Source: Cenococcum geophilum 1.58
Lineage: Eukaryota; Ascomycota; Dothideomycetes; Gloniales; Gloniaceae
Reading direction: 5' to 3'
Assembly: GCA_001692895.1 (NCBI GenBank)
Contig: KV748206.1
Span: 690,434 to 754,433 of the forward strand
DNA: 64,000 nucleotides
The number at the start of each line of letters is the position of its first letter. Position 1 is the stretch's first letter. Shown here piece after piece: positions 34,516-45,905 of the stretch. The position numbers and the translations under genes are program-made. A model generated the notes under the pieces. The model worked only from the letters and a program-made list of their open reading frames with translations, was not told the DNA's origin and made no database searches.

Positions 34516-35763
34516 TAAAGGGAAGAGACTTAAAGGACGATTAAAGATCTATATAGGCTTTCTTACTAACATTACCAACTAAAGGCTTTTAGCTTAAAGA
34601 TTAGCCTTTAATATAGGGCTTACATTTTATAAAAAGCTACACCGTAATTAGCTCCTACTACTACCTAGGAATTAGAAGGAGCTTTAAGGATATTAATATA
34701 AGGAAGAGTTTGCGGCTACTACTTAAAAGGAATATACAGACCTTTAAAATTAAGGAGCGTTTTAAGTCGTTAATAAGATAATCCATATTAAAACCATACC
34801 TATTATTTAGGTATTTATTTATAAGACTAATATTAACGGATATCTAATAAGGTTTAAAGCTTATCTTTACGCATAAGATAATCTATAAAAGTTGGTTTAT
34901 AAAAATACCTATACCGCAACTTTAGTAGTAAGATTATTTAGAGCCTTAATAGCTATAGTTATAATATTTAACCTAGACTGCTAGTAAGGTAACGCTATTA
35001 ATATATTTACAAACAGCGTAATTAACGAGGTCGTATATATTAAGTATTTAGACGGATTTTTAATTAAGGGCAAGTATATACTACCTTAAAAAGCGCTCTA
35101 TAGCTTACGACGATTACCTTTACTATAGCATGGCAACTTAATAATAACGCTAAAAAAGGAAGGCTTAAAGCTAGTAGCAAAGGAGCCTTACCTATATTAA
35201 AATGATTAGCTAATAGTCTTCTTCTATATTAACGATATTACAGCCGCCTATAGGAAAAAAGACCTACTTAAGCTCTAAACCTTTAAGGAGCACCTTATAA
35301 GAAAGTACGAGATAAAGAATCTAGGTAACCTTACCTAGTTCTTAAGAATTTAAATTATCCGTAATAGAAAGAATAGAAAGCTCTAGCTTAGCTAGGACTC
35401 TTATATTAATAAAATTATAATAAGCTTTAAAGTTAAAGATTATTATAAGATATATATACTAATAGGCATTAAGGAACTTAAGCCTAATCTAGAGCAAGCC
35501 TCTAAGTAGGATACTTACGCCTATTAAAGGAAAGTTAGATCTATATTCTATGTAGCTAATATTACTTATTTAGATATAGCGAGAATAGTAAACAAACTGT
35601 TACAATTCTTATAAAATCCGTTACTAATTCACGACGCAGCTGCTATAAGGGTAATTGCCTACTTTAATTAAACTAAGACTCTTATAATTAAGTACTTAAA
35701 GAAGAATATAATAAACTAGATCTTTGTAAGGGCAAGCGACGCGTTATTTAGAGATAATTTAGT
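34516..35763 (+). pseudogene. Copia-B reverse transcriptase (RIP-degraded)
   Basis: The frame resumes after the LINE. Landmarks are the polymerase start region (EYTDLQN*GAFQVV near 34720), KALYSLRRLPLL, and the catalytic box in LIVFFYINDITAAYRKKDLL near 35210-35260, where FYVDDI has become FYINDI. It then continues through LGNLTQFLRIQI. A MITE interrupts it at 35766. TAA/TAG stops occur throughout. Confidence 0.85.
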
Positions 35764-35765
35764 TA

Positions 35766-36237
35766 CAGTCAACTGCAAAAGATCGTTTAATCGCTTAAGC
35801 TCACCAACAGCCAGCATTTGCACCCATCAGAACAATACACCCCATATAGCCCCACCAACATAGCTCTATATTTTATAAATAGAGGTCTATTTTATAGCTC
35901 TATCCTAGGGCTACAAAATAAGCCCTTATTTAGGTAAATTAGACTAATATTGGTGGAATTATATAAAACGGCTGTAAAACTTAAATTAAGGCTCTACGCT
36001 GACTAATCCGACCCCTCTACCTCCGGAACGGGCACCCCTTACATCTTTACTAAAATAGCCCTAAATTATATCAGTAAGGGCTTATTTTGTAGCCCTAGAA
36101 TAGAACTATAAAATAGACCTTTATTTATAAAATATAAAGCTATGTTGGTGGGGCTATATGGGGTGTATTGTTCTGATGGGTGCAAATGCTGGCTGTTGGT
36201 GAGCTTAAGCGATTAAACGATCTTTTGCAGTTGACTG
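35766..36237. mobile_element. 472-bp MITE with 163-bp terminal inverted repeats
   Basis: The two ends (35766-35928 and 36075-36237) are inverted copies of each other over 163 bp and differ at about four positions, all C/T or G/A. They start CAGTCAACTGCAAAAGATCG and are flanked by TA on both sides (35764-35765, 36238-36239). There is no coding capacity. The long arms could fold into a single hairpin. In contrast to the host Copia-B the element keeps many CA and TG dinucleotides, so it probably arrived after most of the local RIP. Confidence 0.92.
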
Positions 36238-36239
36238 TA

Positions 36240-36700
36240 GTAAAAAGAGCATAGAAGGCTATCTATTTATCTTATTTGAAGGACTAATTAACTGGCGATT
36301 AACTAAGCAAAGATAAGTAATAAAATTAAGCACTAAAGTAGAGCTTTTAGCCCTGTCGCATATAGCTACTAAGTTAATTTAGTGGCAGCGATTCTATAAA
36401 GATTTTTTTAATACTAATAAGAAGTAAGTAATCTATTATAGCAATATATAGATAATTTAACTACTTACTAAAAGCGACGCTAAGCTTAACACTAAGCTCT
36501 AATACGTTAATATCTATTACCACTAGCTCTACTAGGAAGTTTGTAATAAAAAAAAAGATTAATATTAAATGGGGCTTTTTATAAATATAATAGCAGACGG
36601 CTTAATAAAGGCTGCCTTATTAAAAGTATAAGACGTTTATTTAGTAATTAAACCTCATTAATATAAAGGATCTAATTAATTTAATTTAAATAATATTTAG
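36240..36700 (+). pseudogene. Copia-B RNase H and C-terminus (RIP-degraded)
   Basis: The frame continues directly past the MITE with SIEGYLFILFEGLINWRLTK, then STKVELLALSHIATKLI*W, the Copia RNase H block that contains the conserved TEAEL/ALS motif, and ends with *LNLINIKDLI. Removing the MITE and one TA restores the join. It would degrade RNA in the RNA-DNA hybrid. Confidence 0.85.
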
Positions 36701-36858
36701 GCAGGGTAAGTATATAAAGAATTTCCCTTAACTTCCTATAAATTTTTTAGCTTTTCAGGTCTTTAAGTTATAATTACAGGCTATATATTTAAGGGTCTAT
36801 ATATATTGCCTTTATAATAAGCTGCTAAAGTTATTAATCTACTTTTTATAAAAGTAAC
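36701..36858 (+). other. Copia-B 3' end or AT-rich relic
   Basis: The sequence just after the polyprotein contains a purine run (GGCAGGGTAAG) that could be a polypurine tract. No LTR could be paired with the 5' side. Copia-A interrupts it at 36859. Confidence 0.35.
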
Positions 36859-37028
36859 TGTCGGTATACTTGCTTTATTAACGGGCACGAATATCACTAT
36901 ATAATACGTATGCGGTGTTAAAGTTGGTAGTTAATTAATTGTCTAGAAGTAAGGGGTTGCTCTAAGGTCAGGTTAGCTAGCCTCGCTTTATGGTCTTATA
37001 ACTATGTTATATAACTAACATTCCGACA
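36859..37028 (-). repeat. Copia-A 3' LTR
   Basis: 170 bp, paired with 42952-43121. It has more T/A at RIP sites than its partner, for example TTATATAAC where the partner has TCACATAAC. Confidence 0.93.
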
Positions 37029-37210
37029 CTAAAGCAACTCTAAAAAGAAGGCTAATCTATACTCTAAAGTCAAGTTTACTTCTAGACTATTTATAGCGTA
37101 TACGCAATAGTTAGAGATCCAATTAATACGTAATAGCTTTTACGCTCCTTTTATAGGTCCGTAATTATAAGAAGAATTATTAGGGGTAGCAGGTTAATAT
37201 GTCGCGAGGG

Positions 37211-37301
37211 TCGCTAAGGCGCTAGTGGTAAGCGAGCTAATAGCGATTTTCTATCCTAGGGATAGAAAATCCTAATTAGCTGGTTAAATTCAGGGTCCGT
37301 A
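37211..37301 (+). repeat. Palindromic short repeat, copy 2 (in Copia-A 3' region)
   Basis: Same unit and orientation as copy 1, with the palindrome at 37245-37271 around a CCTAGG centre. Confidence 0.85.
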
Positions 37302-37329
37302 CTATTATAATTAGTTACCTAATACTAAG

Positions 37330-40300
37330 CTAAATCTAAGTTTGTTTGTTTAACCCATCCTATAACTTATAGATTAATTTGGTTTGTATTAATAAGCCAT
37401 TAAAGAGCCGCGTAGGGTTTTCCCTTTGTTATAGCGTTAGTAGTGTTAGCCTCTCCGTTAATCTATTTCACCTCTATAATCTATTTCCGTTTATAGGCTT
37501 ACTGGAGGCACATTACGTCGATTATTAGGCGCTTTTCTTAGGTGGTTCTAAGTCGTACTAGACAGTTATATAAGGACTTAGAATTAGTGTAAAGCATAAG
37601 TAGGAGGTTAATTTGTAGGATCTTGTCTACTATAGACTTGATTATAACGCCGATGTTAAAGCCGTGGGCCGTACCGTAGAGTTTAGAAGCTAGTACACTC
37701 TAAGTAACTCTTTTACACTTAACCGAGCTCTAATAGACGATATTAGCCTTCTTTATAGCATTAGCTAGTACGATAATGTAGCCAATCTGCGAAGAGAGGT
37801 CCTTATTATTGGCAAATAACGTATCCGTAAACACTAGGAGCTATAAGGTTTTAATATCTAACTTGACGAACTTAAGGCCTCTATTAGTGTTCTCGATTTG
37901 CCAGTTTAGACACTTATTTAACTGTTTTACGTCTTCCTTATTAGGGTTAATTACCTAGGCGGTAAAGGATAAATTAAATAAGGCTTCTAGCTAGCAAACT
38001 GAAGCGATATATGCACCTCTAGCACGTTAAGCGATATACTAGTCCTTTAGAGTTAAGGTTCTTATAGCTCCTTTTAATCCTATACTCGTAGCAAGCTTAG
38101 TGCTAATTGTACTAAGGTTTATATATTATCGTTCCTAAATAAGCGTAATACTCCCGTCAGTTAGTAGCTAAATGACTCTACCGTTAAACTTAATAGGCGT
38201 ATTAACGGTAAGTTGTTCCCGTTTTTTAGCTATAAACTTAGCCTTATATAGCTTGTTTTGCTCTACGCTTATAAAGGTCTTATCTGCTAGAAATAGAGTA
38301 TCGTTGGTTTGTAGGCCTATAATACTAAAGGGTTTGTTACTCTGTAGGAGACAGGGGTCGTATGTAGACTGGTCTATATGTAACTATTGGATGTAATATA
38401 AGTAATATGTCTTAAACTAGTGGTTACTGGCTTCTGGTACTTTATAGAGTGGTTTTATAACCTTTAAAACGGAGGCCTCGTTAATCCTAAGTTGCTTAAT
38501 TAGCTCGTGCGGAGGTCGTACGTAGAACTCTTAATTTAGTATGGTGGTTGATTGTACGTAGGCCTATGAAATATCTTAGAGGTAAAGTCGTGCCTGTAGA
38601 AGCTTTATGGCGGCGATATAGAGAATTAGTTATTGGCTGACTCGTTAAATAGTTAGTAATTGGGTAAGAACCAGTTCCTTTTTTAAGTCGTTATAAGCTT
38701 ATATAACTAGTTGGGATTTCTTAAAGGCTTTATTAGTTTCCTTGTTTTTAATCTTATTAACAAATCGCGAGTTAAAGAGTTGTACGCCTTGTGGTATATC
38801 CGTAAGTCTTATAATCTCAAAAACTCCCTTCTTAAGTAGACTAGTAAGCTCCTTTTATTAAGAGGCGCTGAATTAAGTACTAAATTGACTATCATCCTAT
38901 AGGTAGATGGTGATATTAGTTATGGCCATAAGTAGGGGGTATTTGCGAGGGCGTCCTCTGCCTCGTTTTAGGGGTTGTTGCTAAGCTTTAGTAGGTCTCT
39001 CTAAGACAGTCTTAGGAAGGGCTGACCTAAGTAGAGGTTTAGGTAGCGATTCTAGTCCGACGATTTGCTCCTACGATTTAGTTGCTTAAAGGTAGGGTTT
39101 TACGACCGTAGATTAAAAGGCTGTAGGTCCGCTAGATAGCTTAACAGTATATATTTTACCCTTAACGGTAAGTAAAGTAAATGGCCTGTCCTAATAGCCG
39201 CTTTAGCTAGTATTTCCTTCTCTCCAGACTAAATGGGCGAATTTAGTGGGAGATTATGAATCGCATTAGCATTGGGTCCGTTTCGCATATTTAGCGCGTT
39301 AGCGATCTATCGTTTAGCTTATAGCTTCTATATCTCTACTATAGCCTTTTTAATTATAGTAGCGCGTTATATAACCGTAGGGGATAGTGTATTAGATTTA
39401 ACTATTTGGGGGTAGGCTCTAAAGACTAGAAGTGTGGGAACTAGTCCTTTAGGGCTAGCTGAATCGTTAATTGCTTTAAGCGCTATTTAGAGTCCTATCT
39501 CCTTATTAATTTTGGGGATTTTAGTTATAATAATCTAGTAGGCTCGCCGTAATGGACTGTAGTAGCGCTCTACCATTCTAATGGAGTTATATGCTTTAAC
39601 CGGTACTCCCTTTATACTAATTCCCATAATAGTGGTATATTGCTTAAATTCCTTACTAATAAAGTTCTTTCCGGCGTCGTGGGTAATTAGGTCTGGTGGC
39701 CCTAGGTAGATATTAATCTAGTATATCCGTAGAACGTCCTATGTGTGTTTAGCGCTAATGTCTTATAGCTATCTACCGGCTTAGAATCGCGTTCCTTTAT
39801 TAATAACGTATAGGAGGGGTGATCCGCTAATGTATATAATATTAACAATGATATTATAGTTAAAATTAATATTATCTTATAGGGTAAAGCAGAATCTACC
39901 TGGTAATTTGCTAAACTTTTAATAGTGGTAGTAGAACTTAGTTGCTTAATGGCTATTCTATTAGTTTTATGGCTAGTATAGTAGAGTAGTTTTTATAATT
40001 TCTTAACTAAGGGATATCTAAATTAACGGTGTAGGCGCCGTAGCTCTATATCTGTTAAGTAGTAGGGGTTTACGTTAAAGGATTTAGATAAATATAACTG
40101 TAGTAATAAGCTCTATAAGAGAAATGGGTGGCTAAACTATCGCACTACTGGCACCTTTTCGGTGCAAGTAATAACAACATTTCTAAGGTTATTGTAGTAG
40201 ATTTGGAGTCTGTCTATATCCGCTAAATAGAGTAGGAAGGGGGTATCCGCATAGACAATATGAAACTATATCTTGCCTATAGGGGTAATAACGTTCGCAG

Positions 40301-40960
40301 TTCCAATGGAGGTAGTAATTCTAATACCGAACTGCACGTTAACTTGTCCTTTAGTTAAGGTATTAAGTCTTATAAATTAATCCGCGTTCTATAGTGCCTG
40401 GAATTATCTATAACCGGCCATAGACTTCTTTAACGCACTAGTATTAATTATAGTTCCTATAAATACTGTAGAAGTATAGCGTAAAGCGGCGGTTGTTATG
40501 TTATAGTTAAACGGGTTAGTTTCCGTAGTAGGTTCCGTAGAGGTTATAGTAAGTAAGTAAGCGTAAGCCTTATTAGCTAGTTCTACGCTTATAGAGGTTG
40601 CTTTGTCTATAGTAAGAGTCCCGAATAATATAAGGTAGTAGCCGTTAGGGTCTTCTAGTTCTTCCTCGCTGTTATTATTATTAGTGTTTTTATTAGCGTT
40701 TGTGTCTAGCATAAGAGCTTTAAAGGTCTTATTGCACTTATTATTGTCGTCTCCTTTATAGTAGATAGTGTATTATCTAAAGCGTTTTTTAAAGTTACCG
40801 TTGCGGCCCTTGTTATTATTAAAATATCTTTTATACTTATTTCTAGAACGGTTCCGCTCCTCCTCTATATGTTTCTATAAGCGGTAGCTCTCCTTTTAGT
40901 AGATATAGTACTTGGCCTTTAGGGATCTGATGGTGTTTTGTCTATAGGAGCGGGTTTGGT
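37330..40960 (-). pseudogene. Copia-A polyprotein: zinc knuckle, protease, integrase, reverse transcriptase, RNase H
   Basis: From the 5' side of the minus strand: a degraded knuckle (KYYIY*KESYRL*KHIEEE, near 40870-40925; Cys to Tyr); protease FIGTIINTSALKKSMAGY inside the open stretch 40404-40712, corresponding to FxGIxIDTGAxxxSxAGY with the catalytic Asp changed to Asn; integrase region with MRNGPNANAIHNLPL near 39270-39300; and reverse transcriptase with YI**LHIDQSTYDPCLL near 38340-38400. Order and motifs are those of fungal Ty1/copia elements close to Copia-C. TAA/TAG stops are frequent. Confidence 0.85.
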
Positions 40961-42480
40961 TACGGTTATTATGGATATTACGGCGGTATATGCGATCCGT
41001 AAAGTAGGCTCCTTAAGACGGTCTTATTAAGGCCTAGGAGGGGTGTTCCTTCTCCTATATAACTATAGAAGATTATAACTTGCTAATTAACTAGGAGAGG
41101 TCTTTAAAAGGGTTAGAAATGGCGATATGGTATGCTAGTACTCCTTAGCAAGTAGTAACTAGTTTATTTATAAGGAAGAGGTTTATATAAAACTCTGGGT
41201 GTAATCTATGGCGATGTTTTAAGAGCTTATTAAGGAGTAGTTGGAAACTCTAATAGATTTGCTTATTAGGGTTCTTGTTAATAATTCCTTGGAAGTTAGT
41301 AGCGTTCCATTTAGTAAGGTTTCTCTAATAGTACTCTAGTTCTTTAAAGAAGTAACGTATATAGTTGCATGCCTTAGTAAATAATCTAGTTAAAAGGCTG
41401 CTATTGTAGTAGTGATCCTAGGCAAGTCCCTTTAGTATAGTTGGGAATGCAGTTATATAGCCTTTAGGAGGTAGACTAGCTCTCTTGCAGATATTATAGA
41501 AGATAGTTAACTTAAAGTTAAAGCTATTACTTACTCCATTGTACTTCTAGTCGTCTATATAGATCTTAGCAATAGTAGCTGCCTCTTTGCTGTACGTAGG
41601 CAGGTGTATAGTAGAGTCGGTATTGGCAGTACTAGGGTAAAGATACTGGGTAGGAGGAAGACTAGGTGGGATAGGAGCGGTTACTAGAGGGAGGGTAGAG
41701 GCAGTTGCCGTAGGCGATAATTACTGATTCTGCGTCTGTAGGAGTTAAGTAAGGAAAGTAAGTAGTTAATCTTAGGTAGAGGTAGGTGCAGCTTGCTATT
41801 AGGTAGCGGTTAGTGCAGCTTGCTAGGGTATAGATGTAATAGCTAGTTAGGGTGTTATAGGGGTAGGTATTTGCGTTCTAGGTGTTGTAGCTGTAGCTAT
41901 AGGCTGGATTATAGGCGTTGGAGGTAGTGGAGGTAGTTAATGGTTTGTAGGCGTCGGCACCGTATAGGAAGGTAGTGGGCTATAGGGGGAGGTTGTAGGA
42001 GCTGAAGAGGCTATAACTGACGGGGGTATAGCTTAATTTAATATTAAAGCTGTTTATATTGAGTTAAGTTGTTCTTATAGTGCTACTATAATTATAGGGC
42101 TGACTTCCTTAAGAGCTCCTGTGATTTCCTTATCTGTCCATTCGTGAGGTTCCTCTTCTGTAAGAATATTATGTAGAACCTTATAAAGTAGGTATCTATT
42201 GCTATGTGTGGCGATATATACTCCTCTTTGGAGTAGGTAAGTATAGAGCTTTACTCTAGTAATAGAGCGTATCTTTCTAAAGTCCTTAATAGTAAAGCCT
42301 TTAAATTCTTCTTAGAATAGCGACTATAATGTATAATCTGTAAAGTTCTTATATATATACTTATAGATTTTTGTTTCTATATATTCTTTTAGGTCTTCCT
42401 CTAAGGCAGTTATTATATTAATCCCGTAACTATATCTAGTAATTCTCTCCTTCTATTTAGGATCTATTTTATTATGTAAA
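40961..42480 (-). pseudogene. Copia-A gag region, upstream of the zinc knuckle
   Basis: RIP-degraded coding-like sequence aligned in position with 55380-56760 of Copia-D. Both contain long stretches rich in GTAG and CTAT runs from former Gln/Pro/Thr-rich coding. I see no domain beyond the general gag position. Confidence 0.6.
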
Positions 42481-42510
42481 GCAGTATGCTAGTTTTTGTA
42501 TATATTGTAG

Positions 42511-42630
42511 TTCAAGGTTAAGGTTAAGGTTAAGGTTGAGGTCGAGGTCAAGGTTAAGGTCGTCGAGGTAAGGGTGTCAAGGTGAGGGTGTTGAGGTGAG
42601 GGTGTCGAGGTGAGGGTATTTGGGTGTGTA
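42511..42630 (-). repeat. AAGGTT/GGTGAGGGT simple-sequence tract in Copia-A 5' region
   Basis: Imperfect hexamer array (AAGGTT units grading into GGTGAGGGTGT units). An equivalent tract lies at 56800-56890 in Copia-D. A 60-residue Thr/Leu-rich frame at 42489-42671 results from it and is not called a gene. Confidence 0.85.
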
Positions 42631-42951
42631 CGTCCTTTACAGCCGTTGGGCCTGTAAAGTATTCTTAGCAAGACTGCGATTCTCTTAGCGATCTGTTATA
42701 TTGGCTGTAAGGCTAGTATAAATTCTCTTAAGCTTAAGGGAGGTCGTAATCTTCTCCAAGTAAAGATATAATTCTCTAGGCGATTTAACGCGTTAGCAGT
42801 TAAGCTAATACGTGGTCTTAAGCTTTAAGGGTAATATAGCTTTCTCCTGTAACTGAAATAGACAAGGCCAGGCGATCTGTGTACTGTTACCAGTACGGTT
42901 CTCAAGCTCTAGCTTATTGCGTATTTCCTAATCTGTACGTCTACTAATTAG

Positions 42952-43121
42952 TGTTGGTATACTCGCTTTATCAACGGGCACGAATATCACTGTATAATAT
43001 GTATGCGGTGTTGAAGTTGGTAGTTGATTAATTGTCTAGAAGTAAGGGGTTGCTCCAAGGTCAGGTTAGCTAGCCTCGCTTCGTGGTCTTGTAACCACGT
43101 CACATAACTAACATTCCGATA
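42952..43121 (-). repeat. Copia-A 5' LTR
   Basis: 170 bp. On the element strand the next bases are CTAATTAGTAGACG, shared with Copia-D and similar to Copia-C (CTGATTAGTAAGCG). Confidence 0.93.
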
Positions 43122-43126
43122 GTAAC

Positions 43127-43482
43127 TAAATCTTTAATTTAGTGCATATCTATTATAAAGGCCTTAATTTATATACTATATATTATAGGGCTTCTTTAGG
43201 GTAACTATAATGTTAACCTAATTGTTATTAGCCTGTTTAAAGCTTAAACCCTCTATTAAAGCTTTATTTTTAACCTATAAAAAATTTAAGCCATTATATG
43301 GATTTTATAGATAATTACTAACGATATACTACCTAAATTTAATTCTTTTTGCTATAAGACCTTGCCTTTAGGTCTTGTAGTAATACTTAGTAAAGTAGTA
43401 CTTCTTAATTAAAGCTATATTATTAAGAAATATAAGCTTAACAATCTACTCCTAATATTTTATTTTAATAAAGGAGAAATAT
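43127..43482. other. AT-rich RIP-degraded relic between Copia-A and Copia-C
   Basis: Part of the older sequence into which four elements inserted. It joins 36701-36858 on the left and 51038-51253 on the right if the elements are removed. I cannot identify what it was. Confidence 0.6.
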
Positions 43483-43487
43483 AATAG

Positions 43488-43758
43488 TGTATAATTACAG
43501 CACCTGTTATACCGACCGCGTGCTTACGCGTTCGGTACACCAGGTACGCGTTTACGCGTTTAGTGCACTAACTACTCGCTTACGCGTCTGGTGCACTTAT
43601 AAAGCACTAACTAATTAGGGGGGAGGTGCATTAGTATATAGACTACGTAGTCTGCTTTATACAATTAACAGTCACTGTTATCTAAAAGAGTATACGATAC
43701 TATATGTATTTCATGCCCCTAGATCTAACTTACTCGTGCTATTAAATTGGTACAAATA
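43488..43758 (+). repeat. Copia-C 5' LTR
   Basis: 271 bp. It contains three imperfect copies of a TTACGCGT-centred motif (43520-43595) and a palindromic AGACTACGTAGTCT at 43647-43660. Confidence 0.92.
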
Positions 43759-44199
43759 CTGATTAGTAAGCGCGCACAGATTAGTAATTACTTAATACCT
43801 CCCCCGAGCGATATATACGACAGCGACTACCTGTTTAGAATCCTAGTACGACCTACTAGAAGGTCGGAAGTTGGGGATTACGGACCTATTACTAACTCTG
43901 TATACTTATTTAAGTCTTAGTACGGTTTACCGGAAGTTTATAAACGCGAATATAGACCTTTACAGAACCTCCTACCCTCCCACAAACTACTACGGACCTA
44001 CTAATTACCTTTACAGACCGTTATAAGACCTTACGGAAACCCCCTACCCTCCTGTAAATCGTTATAGACCTATTAACCGCCTTTACGGACCACTATAAGA
44101 CCTTTTCCACCCGCTACGTACTATATTATATAGTATAGCAGACATAAGCAAGCAGATTAATAAAGGTTAAGAGAAATAGAGCTAAGGAGTCGACCTTAT

Positions 44200-45905
44200 G
44201 TCTATAACTAACGTTAACAACTATATTAAATATAAAATTCTTAAATACGGATATTTTAAGCTTATAAATAACGACCTGTGGGAGTAATATAAGGAAGACT
44301 TTGCGGACTTTACGGAAGCTATTTTTAAGGCTTGTAACCCTACTGCCATCTATAACCTATAAACCCTTTTACGTTACTAAGGCGTATGGGTTAAAAGGAA
44401 TAAATAAGTTACTGTTGTACGGTCTCTATATGACACACTATATAAGGAGGACTAAATGGAATAGACTAAAGAGTAGATCTTAGATTATATTAAAACCAGC
44501 AACCTCTTTACCTCCTTTAAACTTAATAGAATCTCTAGCCTTATAGCTAACCCATTTAATCGAATTTGTTCTATAAACCCAAGTGGTATTAAAATTAATT
44601 TTACTGGCTAAAGTATACCTAATACTTAAGTTACGGACTATAATACCCCTTTAAACCAAAATACGGACTAAATTACCTCTATTATTTAAGTCACAGATTT
44701 ACAAGCTATATATTTATAAGCTATATATCCGCAAGCTATAGATCTGTAAGTTATAGATCTATAACCTACCTAAGTAAAGACCTATAGTAAGGAGCTAGCT
44801 AACCTGGCCAAGCTCTATACCGACAAATCTAAGTATAGCGGTGAAAATAATAATTTTAACTTTAAACTGACTATCTTTACGGACCTCTGTTAGAAGGCCG
44901 ATATCCCTAAATAGAAGTTTAGCCAAGCCTACTCTACTATACTGCGCGGCCTAGCACTTAACCACTACTACACTAACCTTAAGAGTAACCCCCTTGGTAT
45001 TCCCTTTAATAAGCTTTACAAAGCTACCCGTAACTACTTTAAAGGACCAGAATATAAGCGTAATATTCTTACCTAATAGAATGCAACTAAGCTACGGACC
45101 GTAATTAATAAGAATATTAAAAAATTGACTATAGAGTGCCTGCAAATTCTTATTAAAGACCTTCGGCACCTATAGCACGGCCTTAACGCTAAGCTTTAAA
45201 TAGACGACTTTCTGTATAATAAACTTATTATAGCCTGCTAGGAAGTAGAGCCCTATAAGTACGCCTATTATAAGCCTATAGATACCTTAGCTGGCCTTAT
45301 TAATAATCTACGCTCCTCTATTATAACATATAAAGTCTTAAACCCACTAGGCAGCACTTAAGCCTTTATTACGGATATTTAATATCCGTAACTAGACTTA
45401 GATGTCTACTTTACGGACCGCCGCTATTGCTAGCAGTACCCGTACCGACCAAGTCCTACCCGTAACCCCCATAGTAACCCCTATACGAAAACATACCCCC
45501 ACAGATAAACTAGCTAGAAGTACTTCGTGTGCGGTAAGAAAGGATGTTGGTTTATAAGGCATACCTAAGAAGAACGTAATAACTCTAGGAAGAGACTTAA
45601 TAGCCGTATTAACTAGTTCATTTTGGAATACGAAGGAAAGGAAGTAGAAGAGCCCCCTAATAAGTCAATAGAAGCCCTTATAATTAACTTTAACTTAAAC
45701 GCTTAGGAATAAGAGACCTTAGAGACATTCCTAACTACTTTTAGACCTTTTACGGATAGTTAAGCCTTCAATATTACGACCGTATTAGCCGACCGTTCCT
45801 TTATATACTTAGTTACGCCTAAAAACTATTTTGTAAGTACCCCTATTACAAACATTATAGATTATAAGCAGGACCTATTTGTATATATTACTATAGAACA
45901 CTATA
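44200..45905 (+). pseudogene. Copia-C gag with zinc knuckle
   Basis: The plus-strand frame is legible with TAA/TAG stops: EDFADFTEAIFKACNP near 44295, NFNFKLTIFTDLC near 44855, and the knuckle YFVCGKKGCWFIRHT at about 45521-45565, where the first Cys appears as Tyr. This knuckle type matches that of Copia-A and -D. Gag would form the RNA-packaging particle. The minus-strand and other-frame open stretches here (for example 44301-44483) are chance. Confidence 0.8.

Larger units (their letters stand above)
36859..43121 (-). mobile_element. Complete Ty1/copia retrotransposon Copia-A, RIP-degraded
   Basis: A 6,263-bp element with 170-bp LTRs (36859-37028 and 42952-43121) and a perfect 5-bp TSD GTAAC (36854-36858, 43122-43126). 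LTRs begin TGTCGGTATAC or TGTTGGTATAC and end TTCCGACA or TTCCGATA. On the minus strand the order is gag with zinc knuckle (about 42000-40800), protease (about 40450), integrase (about 40000-39200), reverse transcriptase (about 38900-38000), RNase H, then a 3' region containing the palindromic repeat. Copia-D has the same structure. Confidence 0.93.

Noticed and set aside
38172..38396. 74-residue plus-strand frame
   Set aside because: Antisense to the Copia-A reverse transcriptase.
42511..42630. Possible interstitial telomeric repeat
   Set aside because: Units are AAGGTT and GGTGAGGGT, not the fungal TTAGGG, and the tract is internal to a Copia element.
44301..44483. 60-residue plus-strand frame
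   Set aside because: Out of frame with the Copia-C gag reading EDFADFTEAIFKACNP.
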